64,000 nt of DNA, from positions 68,039 to 132,038 of the forward strand of contig JAWLBM010000007.1 of the NCBI GenBank assembly GCA_041687675.1, written 5' to 3'. Below, piece by piece: positions 24,111 through 34,402 of this stretch; the stretch's first letter is position 1, and the number at the start of each line of letters is the position of its first letter. A program made the translations under genes and the position numbers. The DNA comes from JAWLBM01 sp041687675. Its GTDB lineage: Bacteria; Pseudomonadota; Alphaproteobacteria; Rhizobiales; Pleomorphomonadaceae. The notes under the pieces were generated by a model. That model did no database searches. It saw nothing but the letters and a program-made list of their open reading frames with translations, and was not told where the DNA came from.

Positions 24111-24803
24111 TCAGCCCGCGGCGCGCGCGGCGGAGCCGTCGGCCGCGGCGATGTCCTCGATCTCGGCGGCGTAGGTGGACTTGGTGCGGTCGATGTGCCG
24201 GTCCAGCACCGCCAGCGCCGAGGAGACGTCGCCGCTGCGGAGGAGATCCAGCATCTCCAGGTGCTCCTCGAAGGACTTCTGGGTGTGCATCGGCTTGTGC
24301 GCGAGGTGGGTGCGCAGCGCGGCGATCTTGCCGACGTGAAGCCGGTAGGTCTCCTCGAGATAGCGGTTGCCGCAGGCCTCGAAGAAGACCTGGTGGTAGG
24401 CGGTGTCGGCGTCGAGATAGGCGCGGGCGTCGCCGTCGCGGCGGGCCGCCTTCATCGCCTCAACGACCCGGGCGAGGCCCTCGCGGAGCCGCTCCGGGTT
24501 GCGCTCCAGCGCATGGGCGAGCGCCGCCGCCTCGAGCGCCTGGCGGAGCTCGCAGATGTCGCGGATCTCGTTGGCGGAGAGGGTGAAGACGGTGACGCCG
24601 CGCTGCGGATAGATCCGCACCAGCCCCTCGAGGCGCAGCTGCGCCAGCGCCTCGCGCACCGGCGTCTTCGACACGCCGAGGCTTTCGGCGAGCTGCCGCT
24701 CGGACAACTCCTGGCCGAGCCTGAGGTCGCCCGAGACGATGGCGTCGCGAAGCCGCCGGACCACTTCTCCGGCCATGGAGCGCGGCCGCTCGATGGGGTC
24801 CAT
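24111..24803 (-). CDS. GntR family (FCD) transcriptional regulator
   Basis: 230 residues. Winged helix: VVRRLRDAIVSGDLRLGQEL and ESLGVSKTPVREALAQLRLE near residues 14-60. FCD domain with DTAYHQVFFEACGNRYLEE and EEHLEMLDLLRSGD, holding the usual metal-binding His residues. ATG at 24803 (MDPIERPRSM). It is divergent from the lactonase gene at 25021, and a perfect 12-bp palindrome lies between them, so it probably governs the plus-strand sugar-acid module. It also lies directly upstream of the BMP operon and could influence that. Confidence 0.92.
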   Translation of the reverse strand: MDPIERPRSMAGEVVRRLRDAIVSGDLRLGQELSERQLAESLGVSKTPVREALAQLRLEGLVRIYPQRGVTVFTLSANEIRDICELRQALEAAALAHALERNPERLREGLARVVEAMKAARRDGDARAYLDADTAYHQVFFEACGNRYLEETYRLHVGKIAALRTHLAHKPMHTQKSFEEHLEMLDLLRSGDVSSALAVLDRHIDRTKSTYAAEIEDIAAADGSAARAAG

Positions 24804-24904
24804 GGACGCTCCTCTTCCGATTCGACGGTCGGCGATCATAGGCCTCCCCGCGCTTCGCGCCAGTCCGGCGGCCGGCCCTCGGGCCCTTGACTGCCATCTG
24901 GTGT

Positions 24905-24916
24905 CTGGTATACCAG
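24905..24916. promoter_or_regulatory. Candidate GntR operator, perfect palindrome CTGGTATACCAG
   Basis: A 12-bp perfect palindrome with the TGGTATACCA core typical of FCD-family GntR sites. It lies in the 217-bp divergent region between the GntR gene (24803) and the lactonase gene (25021). Position and shape fit autoregulation plus control of the plus-strand module. Confidence 0.6.
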
Positions 24917-25020
24917 TTGCAACACGCCGGCTCAAGCGTGGAGGCGCGGGGCCGGCGGAGAACCGGCAGGCCGGCGCCGCTCCGCCGGGAGCCGTCCGGA
25001 CCGTCGAGGGGAGGAGACCG

Positions 25021-25893
25021 ATGCGGGCCGAGCTTGTCCTCGACTGCCGCAACGCCCATGGCGAGGGCGTGCTCTGGTCGCCGGAGCACGGCCTCCTGAT
25101 GTGGACGGACATCCACGGCCGCCGGCTGTGGACGATGGATCCCGCAGGCGGCGAGGCGGAGGAGCAGCCCGTCCCCGGCCGCCTCTGCTGCTTCGCGCCG
25201 CGTCGCGGCCGCCCCTGGAACGAGATCGTCGCCGCCTTCTCCGACGGCTTCGCCCTGCTCGACGTGGTGAGCGGCGCCAGGCGCGACATCGCCGCCTTCG
25301 AGCCGGACCTCGAGAGCACGCGCCTCAACGACGGGCGCACGGACCCCGCCGGCCGGCTGATCGCCGGCGGCATGGACGAGGGCCCGCGGATGGAGCCGGT
25401 CTCCTCCGTCTGGCGGCTCGACCCGGACCTCCGGCTCACCCGGATCATCGACCGGGTGGCCTGCGCCAACTCCACCTGCTTCTCGCCCGACGGGCGGACG
25501 ATGTACTTCGCCGACAGCCCCGAGCGCGCCATCCGCGCCTACGACTACGACCCGGCGACCGGCGCCGTCGGCCCGGTGCGCCGCCTCGCCGAGGTGGACG
25601 GGATCCCGGACGGCTCCTGCGTCGACGCCGAGGGGTGCATCTGGAACGCGGTCTGGGAGGGCTACCGGGTCGACCGGTGGACGCCGGACGGGCGGCTCGA
25701 CCGCTCGGTCGAGGTGCCGGTCGCCAAGCCGACCTGCTGCGCCTTCGGCGGCCCGGGCCTCGACACCCTGTTCATCACCACCTCGCGCCTCGGCGAGACG
25801 GCGGAACGGCTCGCCCGCGAGCCGGAGGCCGGCGGGCTGTTCGCGGTCCGACCCGGGGTCGCGGGGATCGAGACGCCGCCCTTCGCCGGCTGA
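25021..25893 (+). CDS. SMP-30/gluconolactonase/LRE family protein (sugar lactonase)
   Basis: 290-residue six-bladed beta-propeller of the SMP-30 family, which hydrolyses aldonolactones. The metal ligands are recognisable: Glu in CRNAHGEGVLWSPE (about residue 16), Asn in STRLNDGRTDPAGR, Asn in ACANSTCFSPDG and Asp in IPDGSCVDAEG. ATG at 25021 has GAGGGGAGG upstream; a longer frame is open but would cross the GntR operator. It is the first gene of a plus-strand module with a CUT2 sugar importer, so a lactone of an imported sugar is the likely substrate. Confidence 0.9.
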   Translation: MRAELVLDCRNAHGEGVLWSPEHGLLMWTDIHGRRLWTMDPAGGEAEEQPVPGRLCCFAPRRGRPWNEIVAAFSDGFALLDVVSGARRDIAAFEPDLESTRLNDGRTDPAGRLIAGGMDEGPRMEPVSSVWRLDPDLRLTRIIDRVACANSTCFSPDGRTMYFADSPERAIRAYDYDPATGAVGPVRRLAEVDGIPDGSCVDAEGCIWNAVWEGYRVDRWTPDGRLDRSVEVPVAKPTCCAFGGPGLDTLFITTSRLGETAERLAREPEAGGLFAVRPGVAGIETPPFAG

Positions 25894-25966
25894 CCGGCGG
25901 GACCAGAGACCCGGACGCCGGCGAAGACCGGCGCCATCCCGGGAACACACCGGAGGAGCCAGAGAG

Positions 25967-27013
25967 ATGCAGCCGAAAGAGACCATCACCCGCCGGATCG
26001 CCCTCGCGCTCGCGGCCGGCGCCGCCCTCGCCGCCCTGCCGGCGATCGCCGCGGAGTACCCGGCGCCGCAGCCGCTGTCGGAGGGCGCCCAGGCCGACGC
26101 CTCGCGGCTCTCCAACGACGGCTCGGTCACCATCGCCTACATGCCACCGGCCACCGAGTTCGCCTACTACATGGCGATCGGAGAGGGCATCAAGGCGGAG
26201 GCGGAGGCGGCGGGCGTCGAGACCTTCATGCTGGCGCCGCAGTCCGGCGCCGACATCAACGGCCAGATGGGCATGATCCAGGACGTGATCACCCGCGACG
26301 TCGACGCCATCATCCTCTCCACCCACGACGAGGCGGCCGCCGCGCCGCTGGTCAAGCAGGCGGTGGACAAGGGCATCGCGGTGGTGATCGTCAACTCCGA
26401 CATCACCTCCTTCCCGACCCCTGTGGACGGCGTCGTCGGCTATTCGCAGCGCAAGGGCACCGCCAAGATGGGCGAGTACCTGCTCGGCAAGCTCGCCGGC
26501 GGCGAGGCGACCGTCGGCATCATCGAGGGCCTGCCCGGCTACCACTCCACCGAGCGGGTCGGCGGCTTCCTCGACGCCGTCGAGGGCAAGCCGGGCATCA
26601 CCGTCAAGGCCTCGCTGCCCGGCGGCTGGAACGTCGAGGGCGGCAACACGGCGGGCATGGACCTCCTCACCGCCAACCCGGACGTCGACGTGGTGTTCGC
26701 CGCCAACGACTACATGATCATGGGCGCCGCCGCCGCCGCCAAGGCGCTGGGCCGCTCCGACATCCTGTTCCTCGGCAACGACGGCGACACCGCCGCGCTG
26801 GAGGAGATCGCCGGCGGCAGCGTCGCCGCGACGGTCAACACCACGCCCTTCGTGATGGGCCAGATCGCGCTGACGGTGACGCTGGACGCGCTGAACGGAA
26901 AGTTCGCCGGCGGCTTCGTCGAGACGCCGACCACCATCGTCGACAAGGACAATGTGACGCCGGTGCTGCAGAACGCCGAGGCGCTCTATCCCAAGCCGAG
27001 CCGGTCCTACTGA
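25967..27013 (+). CDS. Sugar ABC transporter substrate-binding protein (CUT2, RbsB-like)
   Basis: 348 residues with signal peptide (RRIALALAAGAALAALPAIA, cleavage near AIAAEY). Periplasmic-binding-protein type I fold: VTIAYMPPATEFAYYMAIGE, MIQDVITRDVDAIILSTHDE, GGNTAGMDLLTANPDVDVVF and AANDYMIMGAAAAAKALG. It is paired with a two-domain ATPase and one permease downstream, the CUT2 layout for pentoses, polyols or similar ligands. Ligand unknown. A strong double hairpin follows the stop codon. Confidence 0.93.
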   Translation: MQPKETITRRIALALAAGAALAALPAIAAEYPAPQPLSEGAQADASRLSNDGSVTIAYMPPATEFAYYMAIGEGIKAEAEAAGVETFMLAPQSGADINGQMGMIQDVITRDVDAIILSTHDEAAAAPLVKQAVDKGIAVVIVNSDITSFPTPVDGVVGYSQRKGTAKMGEYLLGKLAGGEATVGIIEGLPGYHSTERVGGFLDAVEGKPGITVKASLPGGWNVEGGNTAGMDLLTANPDVDVVFAANDYMIMGAAAAAKALGRSDILFLGNDGDTAALEEIAGGSVAATVNTTPFVMGQIALTVTLDALNGKFAGGFVETPTTIVDKDNVTPVLQNAEALYPKPSRSY

Positions 27014-27026
27014 CACCTCCCGGACG

Positions 27027-27093
27027 CCGCGCCGGCAAGGCATGCCGGCGCGGCCCGGACCACTGGGGGCGGCGCAAACCGTCGCGCCGCCTC
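27027..27093 (+). terminator. Two hairpins after the sugar binding-protein gene, second terminator-like
   Basis: 27027-27053 forms an 11-bp perfect stem with a 5-base loop. 27068-27091 forms an 8-bp GC stem (GGCGGCGC/GCGCCGCC) followed by TCCCCTTTT. The placement between the binding protein and the ATPase gene fits partial termination that keeps binding-protein mRNA in excess. Confidence 0.6.
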
Positions 27094-27130
27094 CCCTTTT
27101 CCGATCAACCGTCCCGAGGCGGATCCCGCC

Positions 27131-28644
<1,514 letters not shown>

Positions 28645-28648
<4 letters not shown>

Positions 28649-29646
28649 GCGTCCTGAAGGATATCGCCGGCCCGCTGGCCGCCATGGTCGCCGTCGCCCT
28701 CGCGGTGGCGCTGACCACCTCGAACTTCCTCACCCCCGGCAACCTCTCCAACCTCGCGCTGCAGGTGTCGATCGTCGCGATCGTGGCGATCGGCTCGACG
28801 GTGGTGATCTTCACCGGCGGCATCGACCTCTCGCCGGGCTCGGCGATCGCGCTGATGACCATGGTCTTCGCCGTCGCGATCAAGAGCCTCGCCCTGCCGC
28901 TCGCCCTGGCCATCGTGGTGGTGCTGCTGCTGGGGCTCCTGCTCGGGGCCGTGAACGGGGTGCTCACGGCCTACCTCAGGATCCCCTCCTTCATCACCAC
29001 CCTGGCGGCGCTGTCGGCCTTCCGCGGCCTTGCCTTCATGTTCAACAACGGCTCGCCGATCTTCCAGCTCTCCCCGGACCTCGAGGCGCTGTTCTACGGC
29101 CGGCTCGGCGGCGTGCCGCTGCCGCTTTTCTACGTGGTGGCGCTCTACGCGGCGGCCTTCTACTGGCTGCGCTGGACCGCGAGCGGGCGGGCCGTCTACG
29201 CGGTCGGCGGCAATCCGAGCGCGGCGCGCCTCTCCGGCATCGACGTGCGCCGGATCCAGTTCCTCGCCTTCCTGGTCGCCGGCGTCGCGGCGGCGCTGGG
29301 GGCGGTGCTGATGGCGGCGCGGCTCAACTCCGGCTCGCCCAACTACGGCGTCGGGCTCGAGCTCTCGGCGATCGCCGCCGCGGTGATCGGCGGGGCGAGC
29401 CTTGCCGGCGGTCGCGGCAACATCCTCAACACCGCGATCGGCGCGATGACCATCGTCATCGTCCAGAACGGCCTCAACCTCAACGCCGTGCCGACCTCGT
29501 TCCAGAACGTCATCACCGGCGCGATCATCGTGCTCGCAGTCGGCATCGACATGTGGCGGGCCGAGCTCGCCCGCCTCCTCGGCGGCCTCGCCGGCCGGCC
29601 GCGGCCGGGGTCGAGCCCCCCCCGGTCCCCCCGCCAGGGGACCTGA
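28645..29646 (+). CDS. Sugar ABC transporter permease (CUT2, RbsC-like)
   Basis: 333 residues, about ten hydrophobic segments, with the CUT2 permease patterns VVIFTGGIDLSPGSAIALMT near residue 53, GLLLGAVNGVLTAYLRIPSF near 95, and IAAAVIGGASLAGGRGNILN near 245. Only one permease is encoded, so it should act as a homodimer. The last 20 residues are Pro/Arg-rich and differ from the family. Confidence 0.93.
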
Positions 29647-29652
29647 CCCGAC

Positions 29653-30159
29653 ATGCCCGGACCCGCGCGCCCCGTCACCTTCAGCCACGTCGGCATCACC
29701 GTCACCGACCTCGACAAGGCGGTGGAGTTCTACTCCGCCTGCTTCGGCCTCTACGTGATCATGGGACCGACCACGATCACCCACGACGAAAGCGCCATCG
29801 GGCAGATGTGCGACGACGTCTTCGGCCAGGGCTGGGGCTCCTTCCGCATCGCCCACATGTCCACCGGCGACGGCATCGGCATCGAGCTGTTCGAGTTCCC
29901 CAACTCGGTCCGCCGCGAGAACAATTTCGAGTACTGGAAGACCGGCATCTTCCACCTCTGCTTCCAGGACCCGGACGTGGAGGGGATGATCGAGCGCATC
30001 GTCGCCCACGGCGGCAAGCTGCGCATGAGCCAGGTGCGGCACTACTTCCCCGGCGAGAAGCCCTACCGGATGGTCTACTGCGAGGACCCGTTCGGCAACA
30101 TCGTCGAGATCTACAGCCACTCCTACGAGCTGACCTACTCGGCCGGCGCCTACGTCTGA
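29653..30159 (+). CDS. VOC (glyoxalase/dioxygenase) superfamily protein
   Basis: 168 residues, a two-module beta-alpha-beta-beta-beta protein: first module FSHVGITVTDLDKAVEFYSA, second FHLCFQDPDVEGMIERIVAH and the closing EDPFGNIVEIYSHSYE. Potential metal ligands are His in FSHVGI, His/Glu in the middle and Glu in IVEIYSH. Substrate unknown; in the module it could be an epimerase, isomerase or lyase acting on the sugar-acid intermediate. It starts 6 bp after the permease stop. Confidence 0.88.
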   Translation: MPGPARPVTFSHVGITVTDLDKAVEFYSACFGLYVIMGPTTITHDESAIGQMCDDVFGQGWGSFRIAHMSTGDGIGIELFEFPNSVRRENNFEYWKTGIFHLCFQDPDVEGMIERIVAHGGKLRMSQVRHYFPGEKPYRMVYCEDPFGNIVEIYSHSYELTYSAGAYV

Positions 30160-30178
30160 GCGCCGCAGGGAGACCGCC

Positions 30179-31189
30179 ATGCCCCGCTTCAAGGTGGTGA
30201 TCACCGACTTCGACTACGGCGACAACGACATCGAGCGCGCGATCCTCGAGCCGGTCGGCGCCGAGGTGGTGGCGCTGCAGGCGAAGACCGAGGACGACCT
30301 CCTCGAGGCGGCGGCGGACTGCGACGCGATCATGAACCAGTACGCCCGGGTCGGCGCCCGCACCATCGCGGCGATGACCCGCTGCCGGGTGATCGCCCGA
30401 TACGGCGTCGGCGTCGACATCGTCGACGTCGACGCGGCCACCCGCCGGGGCATCCTCGTCACCAACGTGCGCGACTACTGCACCGAGGAGGTGGCCGACC
30501 ACGCCATCGCCCTCTGGCTGGCGCTCGCCCGGCGGGTGATCGACTACGACCGGGCGACGCACGCCGGCATCTGGCGCTGGCAGTCGGGCCAGCCGATCCG
30601 GCGGCTCAGCGGTCGCACCATGGGCATCGTCTCCTTCGGCCGCATCGGCCAGGCGATCGCCGAGCGGGCGCGGCCCTTCGGCGTCGAGATGGTGGTGCAC
30701 GACCCCTATGTCGACGAGGCGGCGATCCGCGCCGCCGGCGCCCGCCGGGTGGACAAGGCCGGGCTTCTCGCCGTCTCCGACGTGATCGTCATGCAGGTGC
30801 CGATGACGGCGGAGACGCGGCACTTCCTCGGGCCGGCCGAGTTCGCGGCGATGAAGCCCGGCGCCCTCGTCGTCAACACGGGCCGCGGCCCGACCATCGA
30901 CAACCGCGCCCTCTACGAGGCGCTGGTCGCCGGCCGCGTCGCCGGGGCCGCGCTCGACGACCCGGAGGAGGAGCCGGCCAAGCGGGCCGAGTGGAGCCCC
31001 GCCGACAATCCCCTGTTCTCGCTGCCGAACGTCATCGTCACCCCGCACGCCGCCTACTACTCGGAGGAATCGATCCGCGCCGCCCGCGAGATCGCCGCCT
31101 CGGAGGTGCGCCGGGTGCTGACCGGCGAGCGGCCGAGGAACCCCGTCAACGCGGTGGCGCTGCTCGACGGCCTCGCCGCCCCCGCCTGA
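30179..31189 (+). CDS. CtBP-like D-2-hydroxyacid dehydrogenase
   Basis: 336 residues of the C-terminal-binding-protein/2-hydroxyacid dehydrogenase family. The NAD site reads GRTMGIVSFGRIGQAIAERA (Ser-Phe where Gly-Leu is common in GIVGLGRIG). Catalytic Arg is in VVNTGRGPTIDN, the acidic residue near LDDPEEEP and the His in VTPHAAYYSEES. Reaction: NAD-dependent interconversion of a 2-hydroxyacid and 2-oxoacid. Between a VOC protein and an aldolase it should prepare a 2-oxoacid for cleavage. Confidence 0.92.
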   Translation: MPRFKVVITDFDYGDNDIERAILEPVGAEVVALQAKTEDDLLEAAADCDAIMNQYARVGARTIAAMTRCRVIARYGVGVDIVDVDAATRRGILVTNVRDYCTEEVADHAIALWLALARRVIDYDRATHAGIWRWQSGQPIRRLSGRTMGIVSFGRIGQAIAERARPFGVEMVVHDPYVDEAAIRAAGARRVDKAGLLAVSDVIVMQVPMTAETRHFLGPAEFAAMKPGALVVNTGRGPTIDNRALYEALVAGRVAGAALDDPEEEPAKRAEWSPADNPLFSLPNVIVTPHAAYYSEESIRAAREIAASEVRRVLTGERPRNPVNAVALLDGLAAPA

Positions 31190-31212
31190 TCCAACAGACC
31201 GGACGAGACCCC

Positions 31213-31884
31213 ATGCTGAAGACCTTCGCCGACTTCGACCGCCGCCCCGACCTCCTCGCCCGCTTCGACGGCTTCCTCGACGTCTGGTCGATGTCCTGCG
31301 TGTTCGCCGACGTGATGTACCGCACCGGCGTCATGGACAGCGGCATCAAGCCCGCCTTCAAGGCCAAGGTCGTCGGCCAGGCGCTCACGGTGCAGCTCTC
31401 CAAGGGCGACCTCGTCGACCCCCTGAAGGCGCTGGAGATGGGCCGGCCGGGCGACGTCATCGTCGTCGACGCCGGCGGCGACACCGAGACCTCGGTCTGC
31501 GGCGGGCTGATGGGGGGCCTTGCGAAGAACCGCGGCATCCGCGCCATGATCGTCGACGGCGCCGGCCGCGACACCGACGAGCTCGAAGCGATCGGCTGGC
31601 CGATCTGGACGCGGGCGATCACCGCCCGCGGCACCCACACGATGTTCTCCGGCCGCAAGGAGGAGCTGTCGATCAACGTGCCGGTCGCCGTCGGCGGCCT
31701 CGTCGTGCGCCCGGGCGACTTCATCGTCGCCGACACGATCGGCGTCGCCGTAGTGCCGCTGGAGAAGGCCGAGGCGGTGCTGGACGCGGCCCGCGAGCAG
31801 GCCGACCGCGAGCAGACCACCCGCGAGTGGGTGGCCAGGGGCAAGACGGTGGAGGACCTCCTCGCCGAGTTCGGCCGGATCTGA
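31213..31884 (+). CDS. RraA family protein, probable 4-hydroxy-2-oxoacid (HMG/CHA-type) aldolase or oxaloacetate decarboxylase
   Basis: 223 residues. The family block GDVIVVDAGGDTETSVCGGL and the active-site motif AMIVDGAGRDTDELEAIGWP are present; Arg-Asp of GRD match the Arg/Asp pair that binds substrate and divalent metal in HMG aldolases. True RNase-E-inhibiting RraA is shorter. It is last in the plus-strand sugar-acid module and would release pyruvate from a 4-hydroxy-2-oxo-acid made upstream. Exact substrate unknown. Confidence 0.88.
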   Translation: MLKTFADFDRRPDLLARFDGFLDVWSMSCVFADVMYRTGVMDSGIKPAFKAKVVGQALTVQLSKGDLVDPLKALEMGRPGDVIVVDAGGDTETSVCGGLMGGLAKNRGIRAMIVDGAGRDTDELEAIGWPIWTRAITARGTHTMFSGRKEELSINVPVAVGGLVVRPGDFIVADTIGVAVVPLEKAEAVLDAAREQADREQTTREWVARGKTVEDLLAEFGRI

Positions 31885-31941
31885 CGCCGGCCGGCGGGTC
31901 CGCGGCGACGAGACCCGGCCGCCAGGAGGCTCCGCCGCCCC

Positions 31942-32673
31942 CTAGCCGCCCGCCCGCCGGCCGCGCCCGGCGGAGCCCTCGCTCGCGCCGTCGCCCTCCC
32001 GCTTCTGCGCGTCGATGAAGGCCACCAGCGTCGTCCCGGCGTTCAGGATGTGCTGGCGGGTGAGTTCGGCCGCCGCGGCCGCGTCGCGCCGGGCGCAGGC
32101 GTCCATGATGGCCTGGTGATCGGCCCGGGCGCGCTCCATGCCCGAGGTGAGCTTCAGCTGGCTGCGGACGTAGCGTTCCACCCGGTCCATGGCGTTCCGC
32201 ACTACCGAGAGGTGGTAGGGCATCCCGGAGTGGCTGTAGAGCGACCAGTGGAAGTCGCGGTTGAGCTCGCCCCAGCGGGCCGCGTCGGTGCCGGCGGCGA
32301 AGGCGTCGCAGGCACGCTGCGCGCGCGCAAGGTCCGCGGCCGACATCCTCGGCACCGCCCGCTCCACCACCACCGGCTCCAGCACCGCCCGGAACTCGAA
32401 GATCTCCGAGATCTCGTCCGGCGACATCGAGGCGACCACCACGCCCTTGTAGCGGGCGGAGGCCGCGAGCCCGTGCGCCTCCAGCCGGCCCAGCGCCTCG
32501 CGGACGGGAATCCGGCTGACGTTGAACATCCGCGCGATGCTGTCCTGCCGCAGCACCTGCCCCTCGGCGAGGCGCCCGCTGACGATGGCGTCCCTGAGGG
32601 CGCCGTAGATCAGGTCGGACGAGGAGGCCGTCCGGCTCAGATCAACCGCTTCGAAAGCCAGTTCGCCTGCCAT
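31942..32673 (-). CDS. GntR family (FCD) transcriptional regulator
   Basis: 243 residues from the preferred ATG at 32673 (MAGELAFEAV). Winged helix: SDLIYGALRDAIVSGRLAEG and FNVSRIPVREALGRLEAHGL. FCD part: NRDFHWSLYSHSGMPYHL and ADHQAIMDACARRD. A longer reading starting at 32760 would place the palindrome ATTGGATCCAAT inside the gene, so I reject it. Divergent to an amino acid importer and hydroxyproline-type enzymes, it is their likely regulator. Confidence 0.92.
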   Translation of the reverse strand: MAGELAFEAVDLSRTASSSDLIYGALRDAIVSGRLAEGQVLRQDSIARMFNVSRIPVREALGRLEAHGLAASARYKGVVVASMSPDEISEIFEFRAVLEPVVVERAVPRMSAADLARAQRACDAFAAGTDAARWGELNRDFHWSLYSHSGMPYHLSVVRNAMDRVERYVRSQLKLTSGMERARADHQAIMDACARRDAAAAAELTRQHILNAGTTLVAFIDAQKREGDGASEGSAGRGRRAGG

Positions 32674-32745
32674 CCGATCTGCCTGCTGCTCGCTGTGGAC
32701 GGCGCCCCTCGGAGACGTCGCGAACTCGAAATCCGGATATTGTAT

Positions 32746-32757
32746 ATTGGATCCAAT
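32746..32757. promoter_or_regulatory. Candidate operator, perfect palindrome ATTGGATCCAAT
   Basis: A 12-bp perfect palindrome in an AT-rich patch (GATATTGTATATTGG...) between the divergent GntR gene and the binding-protein gene at 32826, about 70 bp from each start. A GntR-FCD site controlling both directions is likely. Confidence 0.55.
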
Positions 32758-32825
32758 CATGCAAGCTTGGCAAGCGGGGGGCACGCAGGAACGGGGCGGC
32801 CTCCCGAACAGGGAGGATTCCAGCC

Positions 32826-33644
32826 ATGAGACTGAAGTTGACACTTGCGGCGGCCGCCTTCGGCCTGGTCCTGTCCGGACCGGCGGCCATGGCCGACAAG
32901 CTCGACGACATCATCGCCTCCGGCGTGCTGCGCTGCGCCGTGGTGCTCGATTTCCCGCCGATGGGCTTCCGCAACGAGAACAACGAGCCGGTCGGCTTCG
33001 ACGTCGACACCTGCAACGACCTCGCCGCCGCGCTCGGCGTCACCCCCGAATATGTCGAGACGCCCTTCCCCGACCGCATCCCCGCGCTGGTCTCCGGCCG
33101 GGCCGACGTCGGCGTCGCCTCCACCTCCGACACGCTGGAGCGGGCCAAGACGATCGGCTTCTCGATCCCCTACTTCGCCTTCGAGATGGTGGTGCTCACC
33201 AAGGAGGGCGTCGGGATCGACAGCTACGAGAGCCTCAAGGGCCACAAGGTCGGCTCCGTCTCCGGCACCTTCGAGGCGATCCGCCTCGAGGACGACGTCA
33301 AGGCCTGGGCCGACCCGGACGGCTCCTTCACGCCCTACCAGACCCAGGCGGACGTGTTCCTGGCGCTCTCGCAGGGGCAGATCGACGCCACGGTGGTGAC
33401 TTCGACCGTCGCCAGCGAGACGGCCAACTCCGGCAAGTTCGAAGGCTTCATGATGGGCGGCAAGGCCCCCTACGACATCGACTACGTGGGCCTCATCGCG
33501 CTCAGGCAGGAGTTCGGCCTCCTGAACTACCTCGACCTGTTCGTGCACCAGCAGGTCCGCACCGGCCGCTACGCCGATCTCTACGGGAAGTGGGTCGGCG
33601 CCGGCGATCCGCCGGACCTGACCGTCCCCGGCGTCTATCGCTGA
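32826..33644 (+). CDS. Polar amino acid ABC transporter substrate-binding protein (family 3)
   Basis: 272 residues, signal peptide MRLKLTLAAAAFGLVLSGPA with cleavage near AMADK. Family-3 patterns: SGVLRCAVVLDFPPMGFRNE, PVGFDVDTCNDLAAALGV and GRADVGVASTSDTLERA. Genes for two permeases and an ATPase follow, completing a polar amino acid importer. With hydroxyproline-type enzymes downstream, the ligand is inferred to be a hydroxyproline isomer or betaine derivative. Confidence 0.92.
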   Translation: MRLKLTLAAAAFGLVLSGPAAMADKLDDIIASGVLRCAVVLDFPPMGFRNENNEPVGFDVDTCNDLAAALGVTPEYVETPFPDRIPALVSGRADVGVASTSDTLERAKTIGFSIPYFAFEMVVLTKEGVGIDSYESLKGHKVGSVSGTFEAIRLEDDVKAWADPDGSFTPYQTQADVFLALSQGQIDATVVTSTVASETANSGKFEGFMMGGKAPYDIDYVGLIALRQEFGLLNYLDLFVHQQVRTGRYADLYGKWVGAGDPPDLTVPGVYR

Positions 33645-33657
33645 TCCATCCCCGGTC

Positions 33658-33681
33658 CGGGGGCGCGCCGCAGCGCCCCCG
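33658..33681 (+). repeat. 9-bp stem hairpin after the binding-protein gene
   Basis: CGGGGGCGC pairs with GCGCCCCCG across a 6-base loop in the gap between binding protein and first permease. No T-run follows. Probably stabilises the binding-protein message. Confidence 0.5.
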
Positions 33682-33725
33682 GCCCCTCGCGACAGCTTCC
33701 CACGGGCGGCCAGCCGAGAGACGGC

Positions 33726-34391
33726 ATGCTCAACTACACCTTCCATTGGCGCCCGGCGTTCCGCGCCTTGCCGGAGATGCTGCAGGGCGCGCTCGTCACG
33801 CTCGAGATCGCCGTGCTCTCCATGGTGCTCGGCATCTCGATCGCGGTCCTGCTCGCGGTGATGAGCCGGTCGGCGAGCCGCTGGCTGCGCGGCATCGCCG
33901 CCACCTGGGTGGAGGTCGCCCGCAACACGCCGGCGCTGTTCCAGATCTACATCGCCTACTTTGGGCTTGGCCAGCTCGGCATCCACCTCGACAGCTGGGT
34001 GGCGCTGCTCGCCGGCATCACCTTCAACAACGCGGGCTACCTCGCCGAGACCTTCCGCGGCGGCCTTCGCGCCGTGCCGGAGACACAGGTCCGCGCCGCC
34101 CGATCGCTCGGCTTCGGACCGGTCGCCGCCTTCCGGCTGATCGTCCTGCCGCAGCTCTTCCGCATCGTCTTCCACCCGATGACCAACCAGATGGTCTGGG
34201 CGATCCTGATGACCTCGCTCGGCGTGATCGTCGGCGTCAACTCGGACCTCACCGGCGTGACGCAGGAGCTCAACGTGCGGACCTTCCGCACCTTCGAGTA
34301 TTTCGCGATCGCCGCAGTGCTCTACTACCTGATCGCCAAGGTGGTCACCATCGGCGCCCGGCTGCTCGCCTGGCGCCTGTTCCGCTACTGA
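33726..34391 (+). CDS. Polar amino acid ABC transporter permease
   Basis: 221 residues, about five hydrophobic segments. HisM-type features are GALVTLEIAVLSMVLGISIA near residue 23, EVARNTPALFQIYIAYFGLG near 63 and the EAA-like loop FRGGLRAVPETQVRAARSLG near 110. It pairs with the permease at 34403-35059. Confidence 0.93.
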   Translation: MLNYTFHWRPAFRALPEMLQGALVTLEIAVLSMVLGISIAVLLAVMSRSASRWLRGIAATWVEVARNTPALFQIYIAYFGLGQLGIHLDSWVALLAGITFNNAGYLAETFRGGLRAVPETQVRAARSLGFGPVAAFRLIVLPQLFRIVFHPMTNQMVWAILMTSLGVIVGVNSDLTGVTQELNVRTFRTFEYFAIAAVLYYLIAKVVTIGARLLAWRLFRY

Positions 34392-34402
34392 GGGGCGAGG
34401 CG

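Noticed and set aside
32674..32844. Longer N-terminus for the GntR regulator (start at 32760 or 32844)
   Set aside because: It would place the palindromic operator in coding sequence and adds residues not found before the winged helix.
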